Shown here in pieces: positions 24,618 to 31,633 of a stretch of DNA of 50,552 nt. Source of the DNA: a virus; the IMG/VR virus record IMGVR_UViG_3300042892_003184, positions 1 to 50,552 of that record, one strand, 5' to 3'. Position 1 is the first letter of the stretch, and every line of letters starts with the position of its first letter. The notes beneath the pieces were generated by a model. It was not told the DNA's origin. It searched no databases and worked only from the letters and a program-made list of their open reading frames with translations. The translations under genes were made by a program, and so were the position numbers.

Positions 24618-24646
24618 AATATAACTAAAAGAAAGCAGTTTGTCAA
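24618..24646 (-). promoter_or_regulatory. Early sigma-70-type promoter P4
   Basis: Minus strand: TTGACA (24641-24646), 17-nt spacer, TATATT (24618-24623). It serves the SPOUT methylase gene. The stop codon of the upstream GIY-YIG endonuclease gene (TGA) lies inside the -35 box. The endonuclease insert therefore ends exactly at the promoter. Confidence 0.8.
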
Positions 24647-25350
24647 GGTGTTGGTTTTAATCTACAATTATCAAAATGATATCGTTTCATACCACTGGGC
24701 TTTCCCTCTTTATTACAGTGTGGACACACAATATTCAGTTTATTTTTCATACTATCAGATTGTTTTTTTCGTTGTTCATCGGATAATACAACATTTTTTC
24801 TTGGAGAGGGTCTGCCTTTATTGAGTTCAGAAATATATTTTTTAAGTTCCGCTGAGTGTTGTTTACCATAAAAATGATTATCTTTACCTAACTTTTTTTC
24901 TCTATTGATTGCCATTTTTTGCTTAGATTCTTCCGAGTGAGTTTTTCCATACATCGGATGTTTTTCTCCAACATAAGGTTTTCTTTTTTCCGATATCTTT
25001 TTACGTGTCCGTTCACTGTGCGTTTTTCCAACAATCCACGAAGGAATGCCCGTCGTACAAAAATTCTTACCGCCATTATGACGATTTAACCATTCATCTT
25101 TAGACGCTGCATCAATTCGTGTTAAGAATTTTGTTTCCCATGATAGCGCATCTTCTGAGGTTTCAAATAATTTACGAACTTCATACTCAAATGAATCATC
25201 ACCATGTTGTTCTCGTAATGATTTTACGATTTTTGAAGTTGAAAAATAAGTTTTCCACAATTCATCCGGATGACAATCTTTTGCCGTTCTTACGCCATAG
25301 TAATGTTTGCCCGTTGGTTTGTGATACAAATAATAGGTATATGGTTGCAT
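24643..25350 (-). CDS. GIY-YIG homing endonuclease with NUMOD3 repeats
   Basis: 235 aa. The N-terminus YYLYHKPTGKHYYGVRTA (5-22) is a divergent GIY-YIG start (Y..YYG), with a catalytic-region Glu in WETKFL near 76. It is followed by at least three NUMOD3 repeats (GKTHSERTRKKISE, GKTHSEESKQKMA and GKQHSAELKKYISEL), DNA-binding modules of homing endonucleases. A CPHC...H...C zinc knuckle closes the protein. Such enzymes cut intron- or gene-free alleles and promote their own spread. Start follows GGAG at 6 nt, downstream of the hairpin element at 25371-25482. Confidence 0.88.
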   Translation of the reverse strand: MQPYTYYLYHKPTGKHYYGVRTAKDCHPDELWKTYFSTSKIVKSLREQHGDDSFEYEVRKLFETSEDALSWETKFLTRIDAASKDEWLNRHNGGKNFCTTGIPSWIVGKTHSERTRKKISEKRKPYVGEKHPMYGKTHSEESKQKMAINREKKLGKDNHFYGKQHSAELKKYISELNKGRPSPRKNVVLSDEQRKKQSDSMKNKLNIVCPHCNKEGKPSGMKRYHFDNCRLKPTP

Positions 25351-25370
25351 ATCTTACTCCAAAACACAAA

Positions 25371-25482
25371 ACCCCTACTTTCAGTCACCAAAGTGTTAAC
25401 GGCACCTTGGGCTTACTTATAGGGGTAATTTTGTTATATGTGCGAAGAAGGCCGTTAACAATCCTCACATATATAAATATCA
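25371..25482 (-). ncRNA. Kissing-loop RNA element, copy A, upstream of GIY-YIG gene
   Basis: As transcribed with the minus-strand gene: a hairpin with stem TATGTGAGGA/TCTTCGCACATA shows loop TTAACGG (452-458). An outer stem ACCCCTA/TAGGGGT (420-426 with 371-377) encloses a second hairpin, CCAAGGTG/CACTTTGG, with loop CCGTTAA (396-402). The two loops are exact reverse complements over 7 nt. Flanking conserved strings are ATGATATTTATA at the 5' end and GAAAGTAGGGG at the 3' end. All last-three-digit positions are within 25xxx. Copy B at 50236-50350 keeps the fold with different loop bases. Class unknown. Confidence 0.7.
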
Positions 25483-25500
25483 TTTGTGTTTTAGAAACAT

Positions 25501-25821
25501 TTAATTCTCCCTTAATACTTTAAATCTATAATGCCCACCACGTTTACTTTGCTCCCAACAAAACATCCAAAACAATCTGTTATCTTGAAGGGCATTAATA
25601 ATACTTTCGTTGCCAGACCACCCGCCTGTAGAAATGTCGTATGTAATTTCATGGCGGTTGTTATAATCTTTGGTATTATACTCCTGCCACCCCCAATCTG
25701 CGGCCCACCAAATATCCTTTACAAATTCCATTAAATGAACAAACTTATCCGTGTACGACCAATTCGTAATTTTATCTAATACTGCATCAGTCGGATAATC
25801 ATCATCATCAAGATTTTCCAT
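25501..25821 (-). CDS. Hypothetical protein
   Basis: 106 aa from the ATG with AGGAG 6 nt before it (25821). Rich in Trp/Asp/Tyr (IWWAADWGWQEYN), soluble, two or three helices. No family recognised. Its stop lies 18 nt from the conserved border of the kissing-loop element, so the endonuclease module was inserted just behind this gene. Confidence 0.55.
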   Translation of the reverse strand: MENLDDDDYPTDAVLDKITNWSYTDKFVHLMEFVKDIWWAADWGWQEYNTKDYNNRHEITYDISTGGWSGNESIINALQDNRLFWMFCWEQSKRGGHYRFKVLREN

Positions 25822-25823
25822 AT

Positions 25824-26033
25824 TTACTCCTGACACCAACACTTAGGTTTAACCGATTCACTCCACCGATGTCCGTTTGAACATGAATATTGAGTGGTTG
25901 TTGTATTTGGGTTATGACTATGGAAGCGTCCCGCTTCATCATAAAATGGCGCACAATACATTAACGTAGTCATACTCATCCCAACTGACACGGTGCTCTT
26001 TTGATTATTTTTCACGCATTCAGGACATTTCAT
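25824..26033 (-). CDS. Small zinc-finger-like protein
   Basis: 69 aa. CPECVKN near the N-terminus, YSCSNGHRW in the middle and CWCQE at the end give two Cys pairs plus a His, consistent with one zinc ribbon. GGAGGAA ribosome-binding site in the end of the upstream gene. Function unknown, possibly nucleic-acid binding. Confidence 0.55.
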   Translation of the reverse strand: MKCPECVKNNQKSTVSVGMSMTTLMYCAPFYDEAGRFHSHNPNTTTTQYSCSNGHRWSESVKPKCWCQE

Positions 26034-26206
26034 TATTCCTCCATAGCAGCATCTCGTACTTCAATCACATTATCCACTGGCACCTTTCCATATCTCGGGG
26101 TAATATAGTATTCGCCGTATGGGTATCTATGTTCAACACCAAACTTAATAGTCACATCAACCACAACTTCACCATTGTTATAAAACATAATCCATGCGGT
26201 AGTCAT
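26033..26206 (-). CDS. Small hypothetical protein
   Basis: 57 aa: begins TTAWIMFYNNGEVVVDV, ends VRDAAMEE. A beta-rich single domain with a Tyr/Pro-rich centre (YPYGEYYITPRYG). The stop shares one base with the downstream zinc-finger gene start, and its last codons form that gene's ribosome-binding site. Not recognised. Confidence 0.5.
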   Translation of the reverse strand: MTTAWIMFYNNGEVVVDVTIKFGVEHRYPYGEYYITPRYGKVPVDNVIEVRDAAMEE

Positions 26207-26208
26207 AA

Positions 26209-26439
26209 TTATTTTTTATTGAGTTGTGTAACAACACAGGTGATTGGATATTCTCGCCAATTATCCGGACCAGCATAGATTGAGAGTCTACTTTTGTAGT
26301 AGGCGTAATGATATCCCGTAATAGTATCTACCTTGACGTGTAGCATACTCATAGGACACATGACTTCATAGGTAGAAGTTACCTTTGGGGATGAACACGC
26401 AGTGAGAGCGAATACCAGTACCATAAGAAGATATTTCAT
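26209..26439 (-). CDS. Small lipoprotein
   Basis: 76 aa. A signal peptide (KYLLMVLVFALTAC) ends in the lipobox LTAC, so the mature protein would start at Cys15 and be lipid-anchored in the host envelope. The rest is a small beta-rich domain with another Cys pair. AAGG precedes the start. Phage lipoproteins of this size can serve in superinfection exclusion or lysis; nothing here decides between these. Confidence 0.65.
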   Translation of the reverse strand: MKYLLMVLVFALTACSSPKVTSTYEVMCPMSMLHVKVDTITGYHYAYYKSRLSIYAGPDNWREYPITCVVTQLNKK

Positions 26440-26449
26440 AGATTATACC

Positions 26450-27001
26450 TTAGTTAATTTGTAGCAAGGATTTAGGAAAAAAGATTTCACCACCAGCGTC
26501 TTCAATAAACTGCACAAACTCGTCAATACTTGCTCCCGCAAACAACCATTTCTGGGGATGCACGGTTACCCACGGAATCAGTCCTTCATTAATCTGTTGC
26601 ACTGAATACTTGCTATTACTTCCTGACATCTGTGCGGGAGTTCCTGCCGTTGGACAATAAAAGGCAATCTTCATAATTTCCCACTTCGGCGATCCATTCT
26701 CATTCCAATACTCAGGAATCTTCTCGGTGCGACCATCAGCATAATATCGGATATGTGGTGTGTAGGGTTCTCCAGCATTATGTTCATAGGGAGTATCATC
26801 CCAATCATCGCCCCACTGCTTGTCAAGGTCTTGGGTAGTGAAGTAGGCAAAGTTATTTTCAATGTAACAGAGTTTGTATAATTCTTTTTCCATAAGTATT
26901 ATCGCAGTGTATGTTGGAATGAGTGCGGTCAGTGCTTTATCTGTTAGAGTCATTTCTTGTATCTGGTATTGATATTCTAAATTATTTACTTTATTATACA
27001 T
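26450..27001 (-). CDS. Hypothetical protein
   Basis: 183 aa from the ATG following the preceding stop (TAAATG); an ATG 16 codons on is possible. Acidic, Tyr/Trp-rich, with segments WGDDWDDTPYEHNAGEPY and KWLFAGASIDEFVQFIEDAGG. It resembles single-domain phage proteins of unknown fold. No catalytic motif or membrane helix. Confidence 0.5.
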   Translation of the reverse strand: MYNKVNNLEYQYQIQEMTLTDKALTALIPTYTAIILMEKELYKLCYIENNFAYFTTQDLDKQWGDDWDDTPYEHNAGEPYTPHIRYYADGRTEKIPEYWNENGSPKWEIMKIAFYCPTAGTPAQMSGSNSKYSVQQINEGLIPWVTVHPQKWLFAGASIDEFVQFIEDAGGEIFFPKSLLQIN

Positions 27002-27451
27002 TTAGTATGTTTTTGAAAAGGTTCCGGTATCCAACAAATCATCAACGCACTCTAAACAAAATTTACTACCGTTCCACCAATGCCAGAAAAATGTAATAAC
27101 CTGTTTGGTATCCTTATTATAATGATACCCCATAATGGCGGTATTCTGTTTCTCACACATCGTGCACTGCCCAATCGGTAAATTTAATTGGTGAATATAT
27201 TCTTTTGTGCAGTTTCTACACCATGATTTAGACGACTTGATAACCAAATCAGTACACACATTTTTATATCCTAATGGATGTGTGCCCGTTTTCTGTTTTA
27301 CATATGACCCATATCGGTCAGGAATTTTGCAGTTACACGAATGACACCGATACGGAACAAAGAATACATACAGTTTCTTTTTCCATGCACGAAGTTGATA
27401 TCGTGTGGGAACCCACTTCGGAATTTTAATGGTAATGGTTCTGGTGTTCAT
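27002..27451 (-). CDS. Multi-zinc-finger protein
   Basis: 149 aa. Four Cys-x2-Cys groups (CHSCNC, CRNC, CTMC and CLEC) with intervening basic residues suggest two zinc ribbons. The N-terminus is basic (TITIKIPKWVPTRYQLRAWKKK). I start at the ATG at 27451 because GGGGGA is 7 nt upstream. Promoter P5 predicts transcription starting near 27474, leaving almost no leader for an ATG at 27466. Likely nucleic-acid binding. Confidence 0.6.
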   Translation of the reverse strand: MNTRTITIKIPKWVPTRYQLRAWKKKLYVFFVPYRCHSCNCKIPDRYGSYVKQKTGTHPLGYKNVCTDLVIKSSKSWCRNCTKEYIHQLNLPIGQCTMCEKQNTAIMGYHYNKDTKQVITFFWHWWNGSKFCLECVDDLLDTGTFSKTY

Positions 27452-27480
27452 ACAAAAATCCCCCATGATGAGTATACTTA

Positions 27481-27509
27481 AATATACACTATCATAGAGG
27501 ATTTGTCAA
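27481..27509 (-). promoter_or_regulatory. Early sigma-70-type promoter P5
   Basis: Minus strand: TTGACA (27504-27509), 17-nt spacer, TATATT (27481-27486). It drives the zinc-finger gene and the small genes below it. Confidence 0.8.
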
Positions 27510-27528
27510 GGGGGTTTGTATTATATAT

Positions 27529-27536
27529 TATTTATA
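27529..27536 (-). promoter_or_regulatory. Possible T4-type late promoter
   Basis: TATAAATA on the minus strand, the T4 late-promoter -10 octamer, 20 nt upstream of the -35 of P5. One such octamer is expected by chance every few tens of kilobases at this AT content, so support comes only from its placement above a promoter. Confidence 0.3.
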
Positions 27537-27565
27537 TCGGATGTACCTAATTTATTATAATGTGC

Positions 27566-28444
27566 TTATTTAGACACACCCAATGCGCACAACTCCTTCT
27601 TATCACGAAACTTGCACCAGCGACATGCGTCTTTACTGGGCGTTGCAAGTTGTTCTGTGATATACTGTCCATTTTCATCAAAGCACGTATTAATGAATTG
27701 CTGAAAACTATTCCAACTTTTATTCACGGATGGTGCGCCGTTCGATGGTTCAAACTTACTAATCCGTGGAATATGATACTGACTATTTTCCATGATGGTG
27801 CGCTTCAGAATAATAAACTCCACGCTAATATCCTTTTCATCAATACCCAATTGCTGGGAAAAGAACCGTTTGTAGAGCAACAACTGACCAACCTTCAGTG
27901 GATCGTTTTTCTGTGATTGCGTCCATCCAGACCGAGAAGTCTTCAAATCATACAGTACATATTTCTTAGTGGCTTCATTATAGGTTACAACGTCGATGTA
28001 TCCAATATACTGAACGCCTGATCTAACTTCCATGTCCAGTGGATATTCAATACTATGCAACTTAGTATTAATCGTGGGGAAAATCTTCTTATAATTTTCC
28101 TGTAGATAGGTTAAAATCAAACACCCATGTTCATAGAACTCCATCAAAGTTTTCTTATCAGCAAGAAATACCTTCTCACCATTTTCGGCAATTGTAGTAT
28201 TTTCCTTGAAGAGATTAAGCAACTTCTCCTTGAACCCATCATGAAGATACATGGTTTTCGCCATCGTTTCACTTTGATTATACAACACATCCAGCCATTC
28301 TTGGATGCTCTCATGACAAACAGTACCAAAAATTGTATGAATGCTACTGTCATCCAATCTATGGCCATCGACGTACTTCAACTGCCACGACTTCGGGCAG
28401 TTAGCCCACATGCTATATTGTGAGTAGGAGATTTTATTGCTCAT
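27566..28444 (-). CDS. RecB/Cas4-like PD-(D/E)XK nuclease with Fe-S Cys
   Basis: 292 aa. The N-terminal SYSQYSMWANCPKSWQLKYVD is the typical start of RecB/Cas4/AddB-type exonucleases, with the first Cys at 16. Around residue 150-170, YIGYIDVVTY and YVLYDLKTS provide the D...(D)LK catalytic core, then QLLLYKRF gives motif Q-x3-Y. Three clustered cysteines at the end (CRWCKF, LC) complete a four-Cys iron-sulfur site. Expected activity: single-strand DNA exo/endonuclease in recombination or host DNA breakdown. Overlaps the upstream gene by 4 nt. Confidence 0.82.
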   Translation of the reverse strand: MSNKISYSQYSMWANCPKSWQLKYVDGHRLDDSSIHTIFGTVCHESIQEWLDVLYNQSETMAKTMYLHDGFKEKLLNLFKENTTIAENGEKVFLADKKTLMEFYEHGCLILTYLQENYKKIFPTINTKLHSIEYPLDMEVRSGVQYIGYIDVVTYNEATKKYVLYDLKTSRSGWTQSQKNDPLKVGQLLLYKRFFSQQLGIDEKDISVEFIILKRTIMENSQYHIPRISKFEPSNGAPSVNKSWNSFQQFINTCFDENGQYITEQLATPSKDACRWCKFRDKKELCALGVSK

Positions 28445-28677
28445 TCAATACTATCCAGAATTTTAGTAAAGGTTTTTTGTGTACGGGCATCATATGCATC
28501 CACCGATGTTTTATTATCCGTCTTATCCAAGATAACACGCACGACTGCCATGACGGTATCCATGTCATTAACACGCCACTCTATTGGCCCATGATTTTCT
28601 TGCTCAATTAATATACTCATCTTGCCCGTGAATTTCAATTCCAATTCGGGCGTGGTGTCTTTCTTTTTCCGCGGCAT
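28441..28677 (-). CDS. Hypothetical protein
   Basis: 78 aa from the ATG right after the upstream stop (28677). Basic start (PRKKKDTTPELELKF), then an alpha/beta segment, DTVMAVVRVILD. No strong ribosome-binding site is visible, so it may be expressed by coupling. Not recognised. Confidence 0.5.
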   Translation of the reverse strand: MPRKKKDTTPELELKFTGKMSILIEQENHGPIEWRVNDMDTVMAVVRVILDKTDNKTSVDAYDARTQKTFTKILDSIE

Positions 28678-28678
28678 A

Positions 28679-29038
28679 TTAAAAGGGACTAATAGCGGGG
28701 CGGCCATTTGCATGCACATCACACAAGGTTTTGTACCAGTCGGCGCCGCGGAGTTCACCCGCTTCTCCACAGGTTTCGCAAATCTTATAACTTTCGGTTT
28801 CTAATTCAATAACAAACTTATCAAATTCTTCGTACATGGTCGATGTATAAATACGCAATCCACCGTACTTTTCCTTTACTTGGTCAATGACAATAATAAT
28901 ATCGGTAATGGATTCCAACTTATCAAATGCTTTATTGATTAATCCATGCCATCCAATATCAACCGATTCCAGTGCTTGTTCTCTGGTGTATCCTGGCGGA
29001 TAAAAACTGGCTGGTAGCCATACTGGGGGATTCTTCAT
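28679..29038 (-). CDS. Hypothetical protein with Cys pair
   Basis: 119 aa. A helix-rich domain (DKLESITDIIIVIDQVKEKYGGLRIY) followed by KICETCGEAGELRGADWYKTLCDVH, which has C-x2-C and C-x2-H spaced as a zinc finger. The DQVKEKYGGLR-then-zinc-knuckle pattern is common in phage and bacterial hypothetical proteins. First gene below promoter P6; AAGGAAGG ribosome-binding site. Confidence 0.6.
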   Translation of the reverse strand: MKNPPVWLPASFYPPGYTREQALESVDIGWHGLINKAFDKLESITDIIIVIDQVKEKYGGLRIYTSTMYEEFDKFVIELETESYKICETCGEAGELRGADWYKTLCDVHANGRPAISPF

Positions 29039-29065
29039 ACACCCTTCCTTGCTAGAGTATTCTTA

Positions 29066-29094
29066 AATATACCTAATCTATCATTAAAAGTCAA
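29066..29094 (-). promoter_or_regulatory. Early sigma-70-type promoter P6
   Basis: Minus strand: TTGACT (29089-29094), 17-nt spacer, TATATT (29066-29071). Drives the 29038 gene and the nuclease below it. It lies in the only divergent intergenic region of the window. Confidence 0.8.
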
Positions 29095-29114
29095 GTGTTT
29101 GTGAGAATATATTC

Positions 29115-29122
29115 TATTTATA
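29115..29122 (-). promoter_or_regulatory. Possible T4-type late promoter
   Basis: TATAAATA on the minus strand, 21 nt upstream of the -35 of P6. This repeats the early/late arrangement seen at P5. The octamer alone is not significant. Confidence 0.3.
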
Positions 29123-29160
29123 CTGGGAAGTATTAATACCTTAATTATACGGAGCAGTTT

Positions 29161-29367
29161 ATGGCATGGAAATATCTTACCGCAATAATGCCGTCCGGTT
29201 CGGCAATTGACACCGCGTGGCTAAATGCATTGGGTTCTAATACCGCGCAGACCATACCAGGCGCGGTATCTGGAAGTTGGAACTTAGTGCAAGTTGTTCC
29301 ATTATCAAATATTAACGGAAACGGTAATGGTCAAGTATTGTGCTACTTTATCTCTGGTTCGTATTAA
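29161..29367 (+). CDS. Lone plus-strand small ORF
   Basis: 68 aa, the only convincing plus-strand gene. GGAG lies 6 nt before its ATG. The product is Ser/Gly/Asn-rich (AWKYLTAIMPSGSAIDTAWL, then SNINGNGNGQVLCYFISGSY), a composition seen in small virion or fibre-related proteins. It converges on the 29364-29582 gene with a 4-nt tail overlap. I see no clear plus-strand promoter. Family unknown. Confidence 0.5.
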   Translation: MAWKYLTAIMPSGSAIDTAWLNALGSNTAQTIPGAVSGSWNLVQVVPLSNINGNGNGQVLCYFISGSY

Positions 29368-29582
29368 GCAATAACATCAATTGGTGTATACATACCAATT
29401 ACCTGTTCTTCTAATGTTTTAACGCTTTCTTTTACGAATTCAATATTTGGCGGATTTTCAATAAAATCATATATAACATTGTTTCCATACGAAACGGAAA
29501 TATGAAATGACGAGGGGGTATCCTGTGCAATAACATAGGTGCCTCCTCGTTCCGTTTTCCCAATTTCTTTAGCGATGAACAT
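29364..29582 (-). CDS. Hypothetical protein
   Basis: 72 aa, beta-rich N-terminus (AKEIGKTERGGTYVIAQ) and a helical C-terminus (EFVKESVKTLEEQVIGMY). GGAAGG ribosome-binding site inside the end of the upstream gene. Not recognised. Confidence 0.5.
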   Translation of the reverse strand: MFIAKEIGKTERGGTYVIAQDTPSSFHISVSYGNNVIYDFIENPPNIEFVKESVKTLEEQVIGMYTPIDVIA

Positions 29583-29880
29583 TGAACCTTCCCCACTCCG
29601 CTGCGTCTAATTCCCACTTACCACTTAAGTGTGGATATAATTCCCAGAACATTCCAGATTGAATGGTTTGAAGGTATTCATCCGGCGCCCCCGTCTGTGC
29701 TTTCAACTTATTTGACAGTTCGGTAATTTCTCGTTGAATGTTCTCCACGGTTACCGGCGTTGGCAATCCACTATACTCACATCTTTCATGGTCGCCGAAC
29801 GCCGTATCCCAATTATCCGAGAATGTTTTCTGGTCAACACTTGATGGGCGCTGTTTATCACCCTTTCCGTTTTCACTCAT
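29569..29880 (-). CDS. Small phage protein of the GKGDKQRP type
   Basis: 103 aa from the ATG preceded by GGGG (29880). The first residues SENGKGDKQRPSSVD are a pattern shared by many small phage proteins of unknown function, usually with a conserved YSGLPSP-like ending; YSGLPTP is seen near residue 37. A helical segment (TVENIQREITELSNKL) follows. No catalytic residues evident. Confidence 0.6.
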   Translation of the reverse strand: MSENGKGDKQRPSSVDQKTFSDNWDTAFGDHERCEYSGLPTPVTVENIQREITELSNKLKAQTGAPDEYLQTIQSGMFWELYPHLSGKWELDAAEWGRFNVHR

Positions 29881-29998
29881 TTTTATTTCCCCAATCTTTA
29901 GCGTCTGCCCACACAAGTGGATAATAAGGTATATACAGCGGATTCTGTAAAATTTCTTCCATAGTGTAACCGATTGAACTTGACACTGGACTATTCAT
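29873..29998 (-). CDS. Very small hypothetical protein
   Basis: 41 aa. Its ATG overlaps the stop of the dCMP deaminase gene (ATGA), and it ends inside the next gene's start region. The product has a Tyr/Pro centre (NPLYIPYYPLVWADA). Tight coupling on both sides supports it as real. Function unknown. Confidence 0.5.
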   Translation of the reverse strand: MNSPVSSSIGYTMEEILQNPLYIPYYPLVWADAKDWGNKNE

Positions 29999-30453
29999 GA
30001 TTTATCTCCATAATATTCAATAGTCATACCCGCTTCAATAAACATCGTAATACTACGCAAACCATGCTCTGTCCATATGCCGTCCTTTGCGCCAGAACCC
30101 GTACCATTTGGTTCAATCACAATCTTTTCAATACCGGCGTTTATAATTGCCTTGGCACAATCTGCGCACGGCATGCCGCACGTCATATACATTGTACATC
30201 CTTTCGTGGATACACCAATGCGGGCAGCATTTACAATAGCATTTTGCTCGGCATGCATCATCCAAAAATATTTCTCAGGACGTTCTTGTCGTTCAAGTCT
30301 ATAGTCGTCAATTCCTCTAGGAAATGAGTTATATCCCGTAGAAACAATTTCATTGTCTTTTCCAACAATGGCCACGCCAATCTGCGTGTGCCAATCTTTC
30401 GACTTCAATTTGACCGTATGTGCTATTGCACGAAAGTATTCTGGCCAGTTCAT
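29995..30453 (-). CDS. cd: dCMP deaminase
   Basis: 152 aa. HAEQNAI (H67, E69) and PCADCA (C96, C99) are the zinc and proton-shuttle residues of the cytidine/deoxycytidylate deaminase fold. The N-terminus (W-x-EYFRAIAH, then TQIGVAIV and GYNSFPRGI) matches dCMP deaminases, including T4 gpcd. It converts dCMP to dUMP, feeding thymidylate synthesis; the window's dUTPase feeds the same pool. Slightly shorter than the 193-aa T4 enzyme because the extra T4 zinc-binding insert is absent. Confidence 0.92.
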   Translation of the reverse strand: MNWPEYFRAIAHTVKLKSKDWHTQIGVAIVGKDNEIVSTGYNSFPRGIDDYRLERQERPEKYFWMMHAEQNAIVNAARIGVSTKGCTMYMTCGMPCADCAKAIINAGIEKIVIEPNGTGSGAKDGIWTEHGLRSITMFIEAGMTIEYYGDKS

Positions 30454-30572
30454 AACAATACTTCTTTACATTGGTCAAGAATAACGTGCAGTTTTCGTAT
30501 ATAAGCAACCAAGGTAGGTATGTCTTCCCGATTACATTTAATTTCAATTTCTTTTAATTCGGTATCTGTCAT
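30450..30572 (-). CDS. Very small helical protein
   Basis: 40 aa. TDTELKEIEIKCNREDIPTL then a helix (VAYIRKLHVILDQCKEVLL). It overlaps gp62-like stop upstream and dCMP deaminase start downstream, each as ATGA, so all three are translationally coupled. Not recognised. Confidence 0.55.
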   Translation of the reverse strand: MTDTELKEIEIKCNREDIPTLVAYIRKLHVILDQCKEVLL

Positions 30573-31036
30573 AGCTTCACCTGCTTCAATTCCTTTTTAC
30601 CAATCCCATACATCTCACACAATTCCCGCAATCCATTTTTATTTTGGTTATAATAGATTTCCAGATAAGTAATTGCTTCCACTTTCGATACTTGATAATG
30701 TTTGGCAACCAATTCTACCAACCACTTTTCATACTTCTCATCTTTGCTGCCTTTAATATATTTATTATATTGTTTCCCACGGGGAAGAATATTCGTGAGA
30801 AATTGATAATGTGCCCTATCGGGAATGCTTGGATACTTTTGGAGTTCATTCACGATAGGGGCATAATTCACATTCATCGAAAGAAAACGGTGAAGAATAT
30901 ATCGGGAATATTTATATTTCTTTTTATCCGTATCAGTCAACCCATCAAAAAACTGCATAGATTGGTCAGCAGTAACAGCAGCTAAGAAATCAAATAACTC
31001 CTTTCCCTTTTCAGATACTTCAGCTTTCTTTGTCAT
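30569..31036 (-). CDS. 62: Clamp-loader small subunit, gp62-like
   Basis: 155 aa (T4 gp62: 187). The central AHYQFLTNILPRGKQYNKYIK aligns with the AHFNYL...VPRGKRYGKW stretch of T4 gp62, and LVAKHYQVSKVEAI with its LLAKRYQV region. gp62 holds the gp44 ATPase ring open at the template end so that gp45 can be loaded on DNA. The gp44-like gene lies three genes upstream, separated by a zinc-finger gene and a ClpP-like gene, unlike the adjacent T4 order. Confidence 0.85.
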   Translation of the reverse strand: MTKKAEVSEKGKELFDFLAAVTADQSMQFFDGLTDTDKKKYKYSRYILHRFLSMNVNYAPIVNELQKYPSIPDRAHYQFLTNILPRGKQYNKYIKGSKDEKYEKWLVELVAKHYQVSKVEAITYLEIYYNQNKNGLRELCEMYGIGKKELKQVKL

Positions 31037-31047
31037 GTATAACTCAA

Positions 31048-31632
31048 TTATTTTAGGTTCTTAACTGCGTCAGTGAGATTGTATTCCAGTGCTTCTTCTG
31101 CACTTAACCAAATATCCTGTGGGGGCAGTAACTTTTCCCGAATCATTTTCTCACTCAACTTTGTACACTTCTTATAATGAGATATCATACGCTGTGTGGT
31201 AAGATCAAACTGACGTTGCGTTGCAATAAGTTCGTGCTCCTTTCCATAGGTTCCGGCCGACCACTGGTGCGAAAGAATGGAAGTATTTGGCGTAATAATT
31301 CTATGACCAGGCGTACCGGCAATAAACGTCATTAATCCTGCACTTGCAATTACTCCCAATCCAACGGTATGAACTGGAATACTACTACCTCGCATAACAT
31401 CAATCAAGGCAAACGCGGACATAAGATCTCCGCCATAACTCGTAATCATGAGGGTCAGATGTTCAAACTTATTAGCCGTTTGAAAGTTGTTATCCAGAAT
31501 CCATGTAATAACATCTTTCGTTGTACTAGTGTTAAATTCACTGGAAAAATAATACACGCCGTGATCAGACAATGACGACTGGCGCTGATCTAACATAAAT
31601 CCCTGAAGATCCTGCATGTTATTATTTAACAC
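31048..31632 (-). CDS. ClpP-like serine protease
   Basis: 194 aa, ClpP size. IASAG (nucleophile S97 in a hydrophobic strand), ILSHQW (H122) and LPPQDIWLSAEEALEYNLTD (catalytic Asp near 173) give the Ser-His-Asp triad, and TSYGGDL is the oxyanion-loop glycine pair. ClpP forms tetradecameric chambers fed by an AAA+ partner. A phage copy could work with host ClpX/ClpA or process phage proteins. Starts at a GTG (31632); an ATG at 31617 is possible. Confidence 0.85.
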   Translation of the reverse strand: MLNNNMQDLQGFMLDQRQSSLSDHGVYYFSSEFNTSTTKDVITWILDNNFQTANKFEHLTLMITSYGGDLMSAFALIDVMRGSSIPVHTVGLGVIASAGLMTFIAGTPGHRIITPNTSILSHQWSAGTYGKEHELIATQRQFDLTTQRMISHYKKCTKLSEKMIREKLLPPQDIWLSAEEALEYNLTDAVKNLK

Positions 31633-31633
31633 A

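Noticed and set aside
25471-25482. TATAAATATC on the plus strand in both kissing-loop elements as a late promoter
   Set aside because: It would fire away from the endonuclease, antisense to the upstream gene. I treat it as the conserved border of the element.
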